NCBI RefSeq assembly: GCF_000485595.1
Contig: NW_014577844.1
Span: 48,187-69,430, forward strand
DNA from: Priapulus caudatus
Lineage: Eukaryota; Priapulida; Priapulimorpha; Priapulimorphida; Priapulidae
Direction: 5' to 3'
Length of the DNA: 21,244 nucleotides
The notes beneath the pieces were generated by a model, which did not search any database, had not been told where the DNA came from, and was given only the letters and a program-made list of their open reading frames with translations. Made by a program: the position numbers and the translations under genes. This document shows positions 9,996 to 18,586 of the stretch, piece after piece. The stretch's first letter is position 1. The number at the start of each line of letters is the position of its first letter.

Positions 9996-10510
9996 ACGCT
10001 GACTCGCCCTGGCGGTACTAGCATGAACCTGCGAGCGGCATGGAAGGCAGAGCGCAGTCACACGACGACACCGGAAGGGCGGCCACCGCGCGCTCCATCC
10101 CCCCCCCCGGGGTGTTTTTCTGTTTTTTTAATGACCTGTTGTGTTTGTTTGTTGATGTTGTTGATTCCTGCTTCTGTGTGTTTTGTTTTTTTTCCGTTTA
10201 GTGGTGTATGGGGGAGGCGGGAGGTGTGAGGGGGGTAAAGGGTAAGCCGACTCGCCCTCGTGCGTTACTAGCATGAACCTGCGAGCCGGTGAAGGTAGCG
10301 CAGGTCACACCGACGACACCGTACGTGGCGGCCACCTCTCTCTCCCCCCGGGGTAACGCTGACTCGCCCTCGTGCGTTGCTAGCATGAACCTGCGAGCTG
10401 GTGAAGGTAGCGCAGGTCGCACCGACGACACCGTACATGGCGGCCACCTCTCTCTCCCCCCGGGGTAACGCTGACTCGCCCTCGTGCGTCGCTAGCGTGT
10501 CACTCACGTG
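9996..10510 (+). repeat. 112-bp tandem repeat array
   Basis: The landmark CTCGCCCTCGTGCGT starts at 10251, 10363 and 10475, giving an exact 112-bp period. Each unit continues CTAGCATGAACCTGCGAGC, GGTGAAGGTAGCGCAGGTC, ACCGACGACACCGTAC and ACCTCTCTCTCCCCC. A decayed unit at about 10003-10115 is separated from the rest by a T/G-rich insert at 10116-10240. Related text occurs once in the dispersed repeat near 860-935, so the array probably grew from that repeat. Confidence 0.9.
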
Positions 10511-10658
10511 TCATCCACTGTTCGGCGTCGTCGTCGGCGCGCACCATCGACGCCTCCGACTGCGTCTCCGGCGACTCCATCCCCCCGGCAACGGTTACCA
10601 CGGCAACGGGATTTGGCGAGGCCGACTCACGGTGGTGTGTGGTCTGTCACGCCAGCTC

Positions 10659-10758
10659 CGCTGTGACATAGGTTTGTCGCGGTGCTCACGCCACGGTTCC
10701 TGCTCAACACGCAAAAAATATACGGCTGCTTAGCGACGCGTCGCATGTAACACAGCGA
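10659..10758 (-). repeat. Inner inverted-repeat arm, right (~100 bp)
   Basis: Reverse-complement partner of 7276-7378. It starts CGCTGTGACATAGGTTTGTC and ends TAACACAGCGA. GCGACGCGTCGC is conserved in both arms. No transposase frame lies between the arms. Confidence 0.85.
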
Positions 10759-11352
10759 TTCGTCAACCTTCTCCTATGTCACTCGGACAGAAAAAGAAAT
10801 ACACATAATTGCCACGATGGGAAAGAAAATTAAGAGTGGGTTGGAGGGAGGCAGCAAAATCTACTTCAGGAGTTCTGGTGTAAGAAACACTGCTGCTAAT
10901 CAATCATATTGGCTACAGTCATGGCAAATTTGAGATCTAACGAGTAGCATTTTAAGTTACACAAGCCGACGACGCACAAAACCTTCCATAGATCTGTCGT
11001 TTGGGATAGAAACAAAGATTAAGTAGTAAAAACAAAAACTCTGAGCTGCAGAAGACACGATGTAGAACAGATTTGCTTTCAATCGTTGCCATCAAAAGGT
11101 TCTTTCACGTTATGCGAGAGACACGTATCGTCGATTTGCACTTATTAGGGCTGGTAACCCTCCAAACTTCACACATGTCCACGAACAACACAAGTATGGG
11201 CTGGTAACCCCTAACCTTTGCCACTTGACCTACACAGCTACATTCCACAATGGTGAGTCACAGCGACACACCTCTTGCGAAAATTAGCTCGACTACGAAA
11301 GCCTACGTACACTCGTGTCAGCTATGAATGCCAAGTTCCCCTTATTACTGAG
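10759..11352. other. No gene recognised
   Basis: A+T-moderate sequence. The only repeat noticed is GGGCTGGTAACCC at about 11149 and again at about 11199. No exon or RNA gene is supported. Confidence 0.5.
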
Positions 11353-11586
11353 GCTTATAGGGTCTATGTCCCCCAGGGTACTGCCGGAACGTACCCTGGG
11401 TACGGTCCGGTATACCGGAATGTACCCTGGTAACTAACTGATATGGTTAGGGTTAGGGTTAGGGAGTAGGCGTAGGCGACTCCCTAGACTCGTTAGTGGA
11501 GTAGGCGAGGTACGGTCCGGCATATTAATTAGATAGTACCAGGGTACGTTCCGGCAGTACCCTGGGGGACATAGACCCTCTCAGCC
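11353..11586. mobile_element. Foldback element 1 with internal telomere repeat; 8-bp flanking duplication
   Basis: Perfect 41-bp inverted arms lie at 11359-11399 and 11539-11579. Their outer part is AGGGTCTATGTCCCCCAGGG and their inner part is TGCCGGAACGTACCCTGG. The interior has three TTAGGG units near 11446-11464 and a second weaker inverted pair (GAGTAGGCG, CGACTCCCTAGACTCG). TTACTGAG flanks both sides (11345-11352 and 11587-11594), which fits an 8-bp target-site duplication. A degraded version of the same arm occurs at about 5654 in the left outer arm, so the insertion predates the outer inverted duplication. No coding capacity. Confidence 0.8.
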
Positions 11587-12130
11587 TTACTGAGAGACTT
11601 CTGAAGAGAAACCTTTTGGTAATGGTCCCTTGAAGGTGAAACAGCCTATGAACTGGAATTGAACTATAAAACTCAGACCAGTTGAACGGATCAATCATCA
11701 CATGTAACTAAGGGCACATGGAAATGGGCTCTAGTTTTAGCCTATCACATCCGAATGCATCCTCAAAGTCAAACATCTGACCTAGAAGCTCGTACCAAGC
11801 ACGTATCACAACTTACGAGATCGTGATAAACTGCAACTACACTTCTACATTCCACGAAAATTATCAACCGATTTTTTCCACTTTTCACGTCAAATTTATA
11901 AAGATCAACTGAAAATGAAACAAACTTGCCTAATTGACACTAAAACCTTTGTTAAATGTTTAGAAAAACACAAATAAAACATTTAATTGCCCTGCCGTGC
12001 ATCCAGGTCAATAGACTAATCATTACTCTTAATACACATATAACATCTACAATATAAACTTAGATGCAACTCATACACAAACTGATACGCTGGAATCCCC
12101 TGCGAAATAATAGCACCCCCCACCTGAGCA
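11462..12130 (-). repeat. Outer inverted-repeat arm, right
   Basis: Reverse-complement partner of 5100-5812, about 6 kb away. It includes most of the foldback element at 11353-11586 at its left edge and runs out near CACCTGAGC at about 12125. GTGGGGGGTGCT on the minus strand matches GTGGGGGGGTGCT of the left arm. Its sequence looks cleaner than the left arm, which has more apparent small deletions. Confidence 0.85.
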
Positions 12131-12306
12131 AAATACACTAAGGATTGTTAGCCAAAAAACCCGCGTCCAGAAATCAAACAGTCGAATCAATAAAAACGAT
12201 ATATATCATACGGACTATCGTACAAGCCACGGGACCACGTAGGTGCGCTAGTACACGGATTCCATTACCATTGAAAAAAACTGACAGTACACACTGCCTG
12301 CCGTCA
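12131..12306. other. Spacer, nothing recognised
   Basis: Short A+T-rich stretch between the outer arm and the simple repeats. No motif is supported. Confidence 0.4.

Positions 12307-12336
<30 letters not shown>
12307..12336. repeat. (CACG)n microsatellite
   Basis: About seven and a half CACG units without interruption. Confidence 0.95.
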
Positions 12337-12337
<1 letters not shown>

Positions 12338-12444
12338 GGTCTGAACCTTAGCCACTGCAAAGTGCAAGTGTCATCATCAGTCGAAGCTGTGCAGTCGAAG
12401 GGTGCATGCGGTCAAACGATCTGCAATACGGCTGCATCGTGTGA

Positions 12445-12800
12445 CACGAGAGAGGAAGAGAGAGAGAGAGACGGCAGCGTACACCTGGCAGCTAGCCTGT
12501 GCGAGGTTTACCCAGGTCACGCCAGTATTGATTTCCGAAAGGTTACTAAATGTACTGTTTACATGCTGCCTGCAGCTCTGGTTAAAGGTCATAGTTCCCA
12601 CATCCTTGCCTCTCTACCAGTACCACACCTCTCTCTCTCTCTTTCCCTCATACACACAAACACACACTGTACTATTAACCTCTCTAGAGTCTACGGTGAA
12701 CTATCTCTCTCTCTCTCTCGGTGTGTGTGTGTGTGCGTGTGCGTGTGCGTGTGCGTGTGTGCGTGTGCGCGTGTGCGTGCGTGTGTGTGTGTCTGTGTCC
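12445..12800. repeat. Cluster of GA/CT and GT microsatellites
   Basis: GA-rich block at 12449-12471, CT blocks at about 12629-12643 and 12703-12719, then a long GT/GC-alternating block at 12720-12795. The alternating purine-pyrimidine block is a Z-DNA-type sequence. Apparent reading frames through this cluster translate the dinucleotide runs and are not genes. Confidence 0.92.
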
Positions 12801-13298
12801 CGCGTCATCCACGTAAACATACAATAGTTGATACCCCTCACGTTGATAAGCCAATTCGAGTCATGTTAACAACGGAAGAGGTCAACCTAAAATTTACTTA
12901 AAACTTTCTTCGATACGGGATTGATAGCTACCAGCCTACCGATCTTCGGGCTACATCACCGAGACGAATTCGGCGAGATGCGAACAACGTTACGTAATCG
13001 TTATGTGATCGACCTGCAAAAAACGACCTGCCAACGTAAAGTCGGCGGCCAGCAAGCCAGCAATCCAGCCAGCCGCAATCACACAGCGAGTACTAGTATG
13101 AACTTGAAAACCCCGAGACCGATACGCAGCGATAATACCGAGGCTGCTGCAGCTGCTTTAATCGGCAGGAAATCAATATAGCGGTGAACTCGGGTGAACT
13201 CGGTGTAGCGGCGACATCTCAGCCAAAGGTCATGCAGACAGTCAGCCAGCCAGCCGGCGGTCTATAGCGGCTTCTCTCTCTCACGAGAGCACACGTCT
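12801..13298. other. No gene recognised
   Basis: Mixed sequence with short GCCAGCCAGC-type runs near 13050 and 13240. A CTGCTGCAGCTGC stretch at 13144 was checked for a glutamine-rich exon but has no convincing splice sites. Confidence 0.45.
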
Positions 13299-13550
13299 GC
13301 TAGCACACACAGCAAGCAGGCTTCACACATGTAGAGAGAGGCGGGCTGGCTGCAAGCACACACACACAACAAGCAGGCTTCACACACGTAGAGAGAGGCG
13401 GGCTGGCTGCTAGCACACACACAGCAAGCAGGCTTCACACACGTAGAGAGAGGCGGGCTGGCTGCTAGCACACACACAGCAAGCAGGCTTCACACACGTA
13501 GAGAGAGGTGGGCTGGCTGCTAGCACACACACAGCAAGCAGGCTTCACAC
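13299..13550. repeat. 55-bp minisatellite, about 4.5 copies
   Basis: AAGCAGGCTTCACAC recurs at 13314, 13371, 13426, 13481 and 13536. Each is followed by GTAGAGAGAGGCGGGCTGGC and then (CA)n. The first interval is 57 bp and the others 55 bp. A cysteine-rich open stretch on the minus strand merely follows the repeat. Confidence 0.93.
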
Positions 13551-14139
13551 TCTAGACAAGGAACAACACCCCCCACGATGCTGAGCTGATGTTCAATTCC
13601 TCCTCCTCCGCCGTGGAGACTTGGTAATTACTTAGCACCCGTGAATGTTACATGCGAACGTGAATTCATGAAGAACTGATGGATACACACGCACAGCCGT
13701 CTCCATTTAGCGGATCCAGCAAATAAAACGAATTCTGGTCGTGGGAGTTTGCGAATTAGTTTAATTCTCTGACGGTGCATTTGCACTTTTCCACGCTGTA
13801 TGAAGACCTGGCACAAATCATTTGAAATAAATCTAGGTCGATGCAATGAGATTGATCATTAATAATTTCAGATGAGCTATGTCTATGCAAAACTATCATA
13901 CTCTGATCTGTGTAGCATTTCAACTTGTTCTTCAACAAAATTGGGAATTAATATATATATATATAGTCTTGAAACTAGAATGCTAACACTAAACATATAA
14001 CCAACCAAAAGCCACAACCACCCTAGTACGCAATTTAGAGGTTAGATCCTCAAGTGGTAAAAGTCACCAGTAATTAGTATGGGAGCTATATGCCTACAAG
14101 AAAAAAACCTAGCCAACTCCCAGTATGACATTATCTTTA
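13551..14139. other. No gene recognised
   Basis: A+T-rich sequence with a short (TA)n at about 13951. Short minus-strand open frames at 13628-13938 show no domain. Confidence 0.5.
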
Positions 14140-14500
14140 CAGGGGTAGAAATTAACTTTTTAAGTAGGGAGTCCAACTCAAAAAGAGAGCCAGAGTCCGC
14201 AGCAAAATGAGGGAGTCTGCAGTCTGAAGTTCAAAACTAAAGATATTAACAATAACGTGTTGAACATTGCAGGACATTTGCGGTGCACGTCTGCTAAATT
14301 CTCTTGGGGACATTTGATGGAAAAATACGATAATTCCACGAGACCATGCTGTGGAACGAACTAGTTAGTCACTGTTAGTGCATATAGCAGAATTTTCAGG
14401 AAGTCACATGAACTCCTGCATATATATGTCAAATCAGGGAGTGTGAAAATAAATTAGAGAGTATTTGACTCCGGACTCCCGTTAGTTTCGCACCCTGCCT
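14140..14500. mobile_element. MITE with CAGGG...CGAAA-type ends, copy 1
   Basis: The left end is CAGGGGTAGAAATTAAC at 14140. The right end at 14497, read inverted, is CAGGGTGCGAAACTAAC. They match at 13 of 17 positions. Further in, AGGGAGTCC appears in both arms. TTATCTTTA before the left end and TTATCTATA at 14501 may be a duplicated target with one change, if the right end extends by CCT. The element is about 360 bp with no coding capacity. The end sequence fits hAT-like families, but this is inference. Confidence 0.72.
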
Positions 14501-15518
14501 TTATCTATAGGATAGCACTCACTCACACACGTGTAGGCATAGCATTGGGTCGGACTGCACAAAGATCCAACCGCAAATATATATCACATGTGCTGCGTGC
14601 TGATACATCCATGTTAGTCATCGAAATGAATACGCCAATTTGCCACAATGCAAAATATGACCAAATCAACTTACAAATAGATTTCATGTTCACACATATC
14701 TACAGGCAGTTTTTTTCAATGTAAGTTGCCAAATTCACATTATAGACGAATAACCATAAATGAATAACAATTAAAACATGTCAAACACTAAATTAAAGAT
14801 ACCATTATCATAAGCTAGCTACCTTCACCACCCACGTCTCATAACTTTCCAACTCACACGCTGCCGCATCGCTTCTTCAGCATATATATATTACGCATCC
14901 TTCCCACATGAAGTGTGCCGTGATTAACGACAAATCACGTGCCATAAGAACCACATTGCTTTGCTTTAAAAAATCCACATAAAATGTCAATATGGACCGA
15001 CGATTTTCCAATGCACACCGCCCAGGGATGTGAACGTTTGTGCACGCGTGCGTGAATGCCGGCCGAGCATTTTTGTCATTGCCATAGTTACCAGCTGACT
15101 GCGGGTGGGAGCAGGAACTATATGGGCAGCATGCTTCACCACACGATGAGCGCAGCTGAACGCTGGAGGTAGCTGCTATGAAACCATAGAAACAACACTC
15201 GGAATCTGCTTACAGCTGCTCCATAGTAACACGCACCGATAGAGAATTACAAGTTAGGGCCATAATAAAAATATTGTTTGTTTGCCCTCACCCGACGGAC
15301 CGGCCAAAAAGGGGCAGACTCAAAATTTTGTATTGATCTTTCCCATTCTTTTTTTTTTTTACAAATTGTATCACTGTACATTATATAATCTGTAGGCAAT
15401 ACATTATATGTACCAAGCAAAACAAACATTCAACATAAAAGGTATCTCCACACAAGCACACCCGAGCATGTAGACACCATGCTGAATTTGTAATTTATGA
15501 AAGTGTCAATGACACTGC
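14501..15518. other. No gene recognised; contains X-box-like cluster
   Basis: A+T-rich sequence with a more GC-rich island at about 15010-15240 that holds the motif cluster listed separately. A run of T at 15350-15360 and a 60-codon minus-strand open stretch at 15247-15429 give no coding support. Confidence 0.5.
15078..15230. promoter_or_regulatory. Three RFX X-box-like motifs
   Basis: ATTGCCATAGTTACC at 15078, AAACCATAGAAACAAC at 15181 and GCTGCTCCATAGTAAC at 15215 share CCATAG followed by a near-AAC or TTAC half. This approximates the RFX consensus GTNNCCATGGNAAC. Known RFX sites of this form drive ciliary genes. No nearby exon was identified, so function is inferred only from motif clustering. 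Confidence 0.3.
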
Positions 15519-16618
15519 AGCTCACCACAAAAAAAGGACACAAATGAGTGAGTAAGTACTAAGAAGAAGTCAGTTTTAATTGAGCAACCATCGACGTACA
15601 TTATATAAACGAAGAGTATATATGGGAGAACTCCCATTATATACTCTTGATAATTATATGTGTAATTTTTTATGTGAAAATAAATGTTTGAGATGTGAAA
15701 GTCTGAGATGTGGGCGAGTGATGTCGTTACACCTAAATGATCGCCATTTAACGTTTATATAATATTTAGATTTAGGCACTGCCTAAAAGCGGAGCTCCCG
15801 ATGCGTAACGTGTAAGATTGAGAGGATACGCTTATTCCACGTAGCTGCTATATACCACGTGACAATGGTGTTTCCCTGCCCATAACACAACTTTTGTCAA
15901 AGGTTAATTAGTTGCATGGAAGTGTTTACTTCGTATGAGTTTTTGTAGGCAGTAGCACACAATTGCCATCTGTATATCGCAATAATAATTTATAAACCAA
16001 AATGAATCACAATTTGTTACGGTAGATGGCGCTACACCCCCTTTGATGTTTCTTAGCGATGGCGTTCGAAATAAATAGGTTATGCTGCGTTCCGACATGT
16101 TTTGTAAAACTTTACTCTAATATAGACGTTTTATCGGCAGGGTGGTGAGGAAATACCAATTTTGCATTACAGATATTGTCAATGAAATCTTGTAAAACGA
16201 ACAAGACGAGTGTGACACCACAGACTGTTTGTTATCTGCGTGTCTATATAATATGCATATAAGATTGCCAAAACCTTCCTAATTTGCATATTTTTTTTTT
16301 TAATATCAAAACCCCTAGCCCTTATTTATTCACATACCTAAAATGAGCAAAATCCGTTGAACCTGAACTGACTAATAGCAATTCCCATTTTTGCCTAAGA
16401 ATTGACGTGGCTCGAAAGCACGTCGACTGGTGTGCTCCAAAATAGGACGTTCAATATGGGAGCATAGCAGTAACAACTATACCCAATTTCAAACATGTGG
16501 GTCAAACGGTTCCTGAGTTATCGTTGACCGTAGCCAAATGTTAAAGGAAGGACGGTCGGACGTACGACGGACAACGACCCATGGCAATAGCTCAGCTTGA
16601 CGATGTCAAGGTGAGCTA
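15519..16618 (+). mobile_element. Non-autonomous element, full copy with terminal hairpin (~1.1 kb)
   Basis: This is the longer copy of the repeat at 3464-4284. The left end is AGCTCACCAC. The right end carries a 14-bp hairpin: TAGCTCAGCTTGAC at 16588, loop GAT, then GTCAAGGTGAGCTA to 16618, with one mismatched pair. The left end AGCTCACC matches the outer part of that hairpin, so the element has short terminal inverted repeats as well. An A run (TATAAAAAAA) follows the right end. Near the left end, GGGAGAACTCCC forms a small palindrome. No transposase or reverse-transcriptase reading frame is present, so it would depend on another element for movement. Confidence 0.8.
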
Positions 16619-16810
16619 TAAAAAAAGCCTACCTACCTACCCAAACCTTTCAGCCTAGGTTTGTGGCCTAGTCAGTCCAGTGCAATCACTTAACACTCAA
16701 TATGTTGTGTTTTTCTCTCTACTCCTACTAACTGTAGACTACATTAAATAATTAGTTAATTTTTACCTACCTTTCTATTTTTACATTAACTTTCACGCTC
16801 TCTTGCTCGC

Positions 16811-16811
16811 A

Positions 16812-16864
<53 letters not shown>

Positions 16865-16874
16865 ATAATAATAA
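16811..16874. repeat. (CT)n followed by (TA)n and (TAA)n
   Basis: CT repeats with one CTTT break, then TA repeats, then TAATAATAA. On the minus strand the last part forms the 3' tail of the SINE to its right. Confidence 0.93.
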
Positions 16875-17150
16875 ATTTATCGAGTTGCCTCATCATCCGT
16901 CGGGCGCGCCCGAAATCGTGGTGAGTGTGTTACTCATCATGACTTTTTCGATTGCTAGGAGAACATTAGCGGTCGCAACTCCTGCTAATGTATACGTTTC
17001 CACACTCTATCTCTTTCTGCCGAGTGCTAAGCAGAGAATCAGTGAGTGTGTACCATTTTTCAAGTCTTTGGTATGACCTGGCCGGGATTTGAACCCCCGA
17101 CCTTCCACATGCAAGGCAAGCACTCTACAAATTGAGCCATCGCTGCGGTC
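16875..17150 (-). mobile_element. tRNA-derived SINE
   Basis: On the minus strand it starts with a 76-nt tRNA-like head (17150-17075), continues as a ~200-bp unrelated body and ends in a TTATTA/TATA simple-repeat tail. This is the standard SINE layout. The head has pol III promoter boxes with normal spacing. No open frame is expected. A clean target duplication could not be made out because the flanks are A+T-rich simple sequence. Confidence 0.72.
17075..17150 (-). pseudogene. tRNA-Ala(TGC)-like head of the SINE
   Basis: The A box is TGGCTCAATTTG (17139-17128) and the B box is GGTTCAAATCC (17095-17085). The D stem GCTC/GAGT is intact and the anticodon loop is CTTGCAT, giving TGC. Only four acceptor pairs (GACC/GGTC) form, the anticodon stem is largely G-U and has one mismatch, and two T-stem pairs are broken. 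A working tRNA is therefore unlikely. Confidence 0.7.
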
Positions 17151-17159
17151 TTGTTAACA

Positions 17160-17210
17160 AATAATATATTACGTATATAATATATATATATATATATATA
17201 TATTAATAGT
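17160..17210. repeat. (TA)n microsatellite
   Basis: A run of AT dinucleotides at about 17177-17204 within a wider A+T-only stretch. Confidence 0.9.
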
Positions 17211-17530
17211 ATTTAGGTATAAATATAATTGCACTTTTGTGATTAGCCTTCGATCTGTAACGTGCAAAATAAATTGTCAAATGCACAACTATTTCAGGGT
17301 GGCAGCACAATCATGCGGTGTCATGTCAGCAGTCAAAAATGAAGAATTCGAAATTCACTATTGTTTTATGACAAACGTGAATGCATAATTATAGAAATTT
17401 GTAGGTAAATGTTATTATTTATGAATCTACTATCATAATATACTCTTAAATTCTAGAGGAAAGTATCCCTTTAAGTCCACGATTCTTTCTTACTAACACT
17501 GTAACACTAGGCAATATTCACACACTCACA
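17211..17530. other. No gene recognised
   Basis: A+T-rich sequence between the (TA)n tract and the MITE. No repeat or coding signal was seen. Confidence 0.5.
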
Positions 17531-17902
17531 CAGGGCGCGAAATTAGCACCTGCCCAACGGCATATGCCGGCAAATTATTTGGAGGGCCGGTAACATTGGC
17601 CAAATGCCAGCTTGGAGCGAGGTTTCAGCCGTGTTAGTGAGTACCTACATTTTTATTTATAGCCTACATTATTTTTAGCAAATAGCCTACATTACTGTTT
17701 TACCTGAAGGATATCACCGTCACGTCATAACTTATTAAATAACATTTTACAAATTTATTTGAAATCGAGAATGCAAGAGTGAAACATGACATTGATTTTA
17801 CAAACAAATTTGCGAGGGCTGGTAAATTATGGTGAAGGCTGGTAAAAATTACTGTTGCCAGCCATCTGGGCCGGTGCACAAAAATCTGAATTTCGTGCCC
17901 TG
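17531..17902. mobile_element. MITE with CAGGG...CGAAATT ends, copy 2; 6-bp flanking duplication
   Basis: The left end is CAGGGCGCGAAATT at 17531. The right end read inverted is CAGGGCACGAAATT, with one mismatch in 14. CTCACA directly abuts both ends (17525-17530 and 17903-17908). The interior has GGCCGGTAA and repeated GGCTGGTAAA words near 17818 and 17838. It is 372 bp long, non-coding, and related by its ends to 14140-14500. Confidence 0.82.
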
Positions 17903-18199
17903 CTCACATTTCAATTCTAGTGTTTCTGCTACGTAATTTTGCTGGCTCAAGTTCATGATACTATATACTGATTATAATCACCTAACTCAGTAACATTCAT
18001 TGGTGCACTGGATAGGCCAATTAGCTATTTGGCCTAACGTTAGGTTACGTTTAGAAAACTTGGCCATTCAGTATTTCGCTGCAATAATTCCCAGTTAGTG
18101 TTGCACGAAAGGTCGTTTTCGTAATAGGTACTACAGATATGTACCCGAGGTAGTTTTAGGTTGTTTAGTATTATGTTTATATTTTTATATGAGGTATGT

Positions 18200-18260
18200 T
18201 TAGGGTTAGGGTTAGGGTTAGGGTTAGAGTTAGGGTTAGGGTTAGGATTAGGGTTAGGGT
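18200..18260 (+). repeat. Interstitial telomere repeat (TTAGGG)n
   Basis: About ten units with two variants (TTAGAG, TTAGGA). Short glycine/leucine-type reading frames here are repeat translations. Confidence 0.95.
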
Positions 18261-18416
18261 ACACTTCTGTAGTACAAGTCTGGTACACTTTGTGTATACA
18301 TATATATTACCAGGGAAAAAAATATAATTTATTTTTCGGGGGCTACTTTTCAAGCTCGCGTGCATGAACATAGCACTTTAAAATTTGGTTTGCATTGAAC
18401 TCTATGCAAATTTATG

Positions 18417-18482
18417 GGGGCTCTTTTTGGTATTTCCGGGGCTCTTTTTGGTATTTCCGGGGCTCTTTTTGGCATTTCAGGG
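18417..18482. repeat. 21-bp tandem triplicate
   Basis: GGGCTCTTTTTGGTATTTCC occurs three times with one change in the last copy (GGCATTTCA). It lies inside inverted-repeat element 2. Confidence 0.9.
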
Positions 18483-18586
18483 GCTAAATCGCCCCGAGCC
18501 CCCGTGTATTTTTTCCACTGATATGTACCTCGGGTACATATCTGTAGTACCTGTTACGACAACGACCCCTTGAGCGTTAGTGTTGC

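Larger units (their letters stand above)
18105..18575. mobile_element. Inverted-repeat element 2 with internal telomere repeat; 11-bp flanking duplication
   Basis: The left arm has GGTCGTTTTCGTAATAGG then TACTACAGATATGTACCCGA. The right arm, read inverted, has GGTCGTTGTCGTAACAGG and the same second block. Arm similarity covers about 45 bp. GTTAGTGTTGC lies directly outside both ends (18094-18104 and 18576-18586), a perfect 11-bp direct repeat. Inside are about ten TTAGGG-type units (18200-18260) and a 21-bp triple repeat at 18417-18480. Duplications of 8-11 bp are usual for Mutator-like elements, but no transposase is present to confirm the class. Confidence 0.82.

Noticed and set aside
12362-12901. 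179-codon open frame with Leu/Ser and Val/Cys runs
   Set aside because: The middle is translation of CT and GT microsatellites and there is no domain on either side.
13140-13165. Possible glutamine-rich upstream exon of the receptor (CTGCTGCAGCTGC)
   Set aside because: No acceptor and donor pair in a phase that would join to the exon at 2871 could be found.
13262-13477. Cysteine-rich 71-codon minus-strand frame resembling a secreted small peptide
   Set aside because: Its periodic sequence is the 55-bp minisatellite translated; there is no signal peptide.
13299-13550. CRISPR-like array
   Set aside because: The repeats are directly tandem with low-complexity CA spacers and no unique spacers, in an animal-type sequence.
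17075-17150. Functional tRNA-Ala gene
   Set aside because: The acceptor, anticodon and T stems are too damaged, and a body and simple-repeat tail follow, so a SINE is the better reading.
18040-18371. Asn-Pro or Gly-Leu repeat peptides
   Set aside because: They are translations of TTAGGG telomere repeats.
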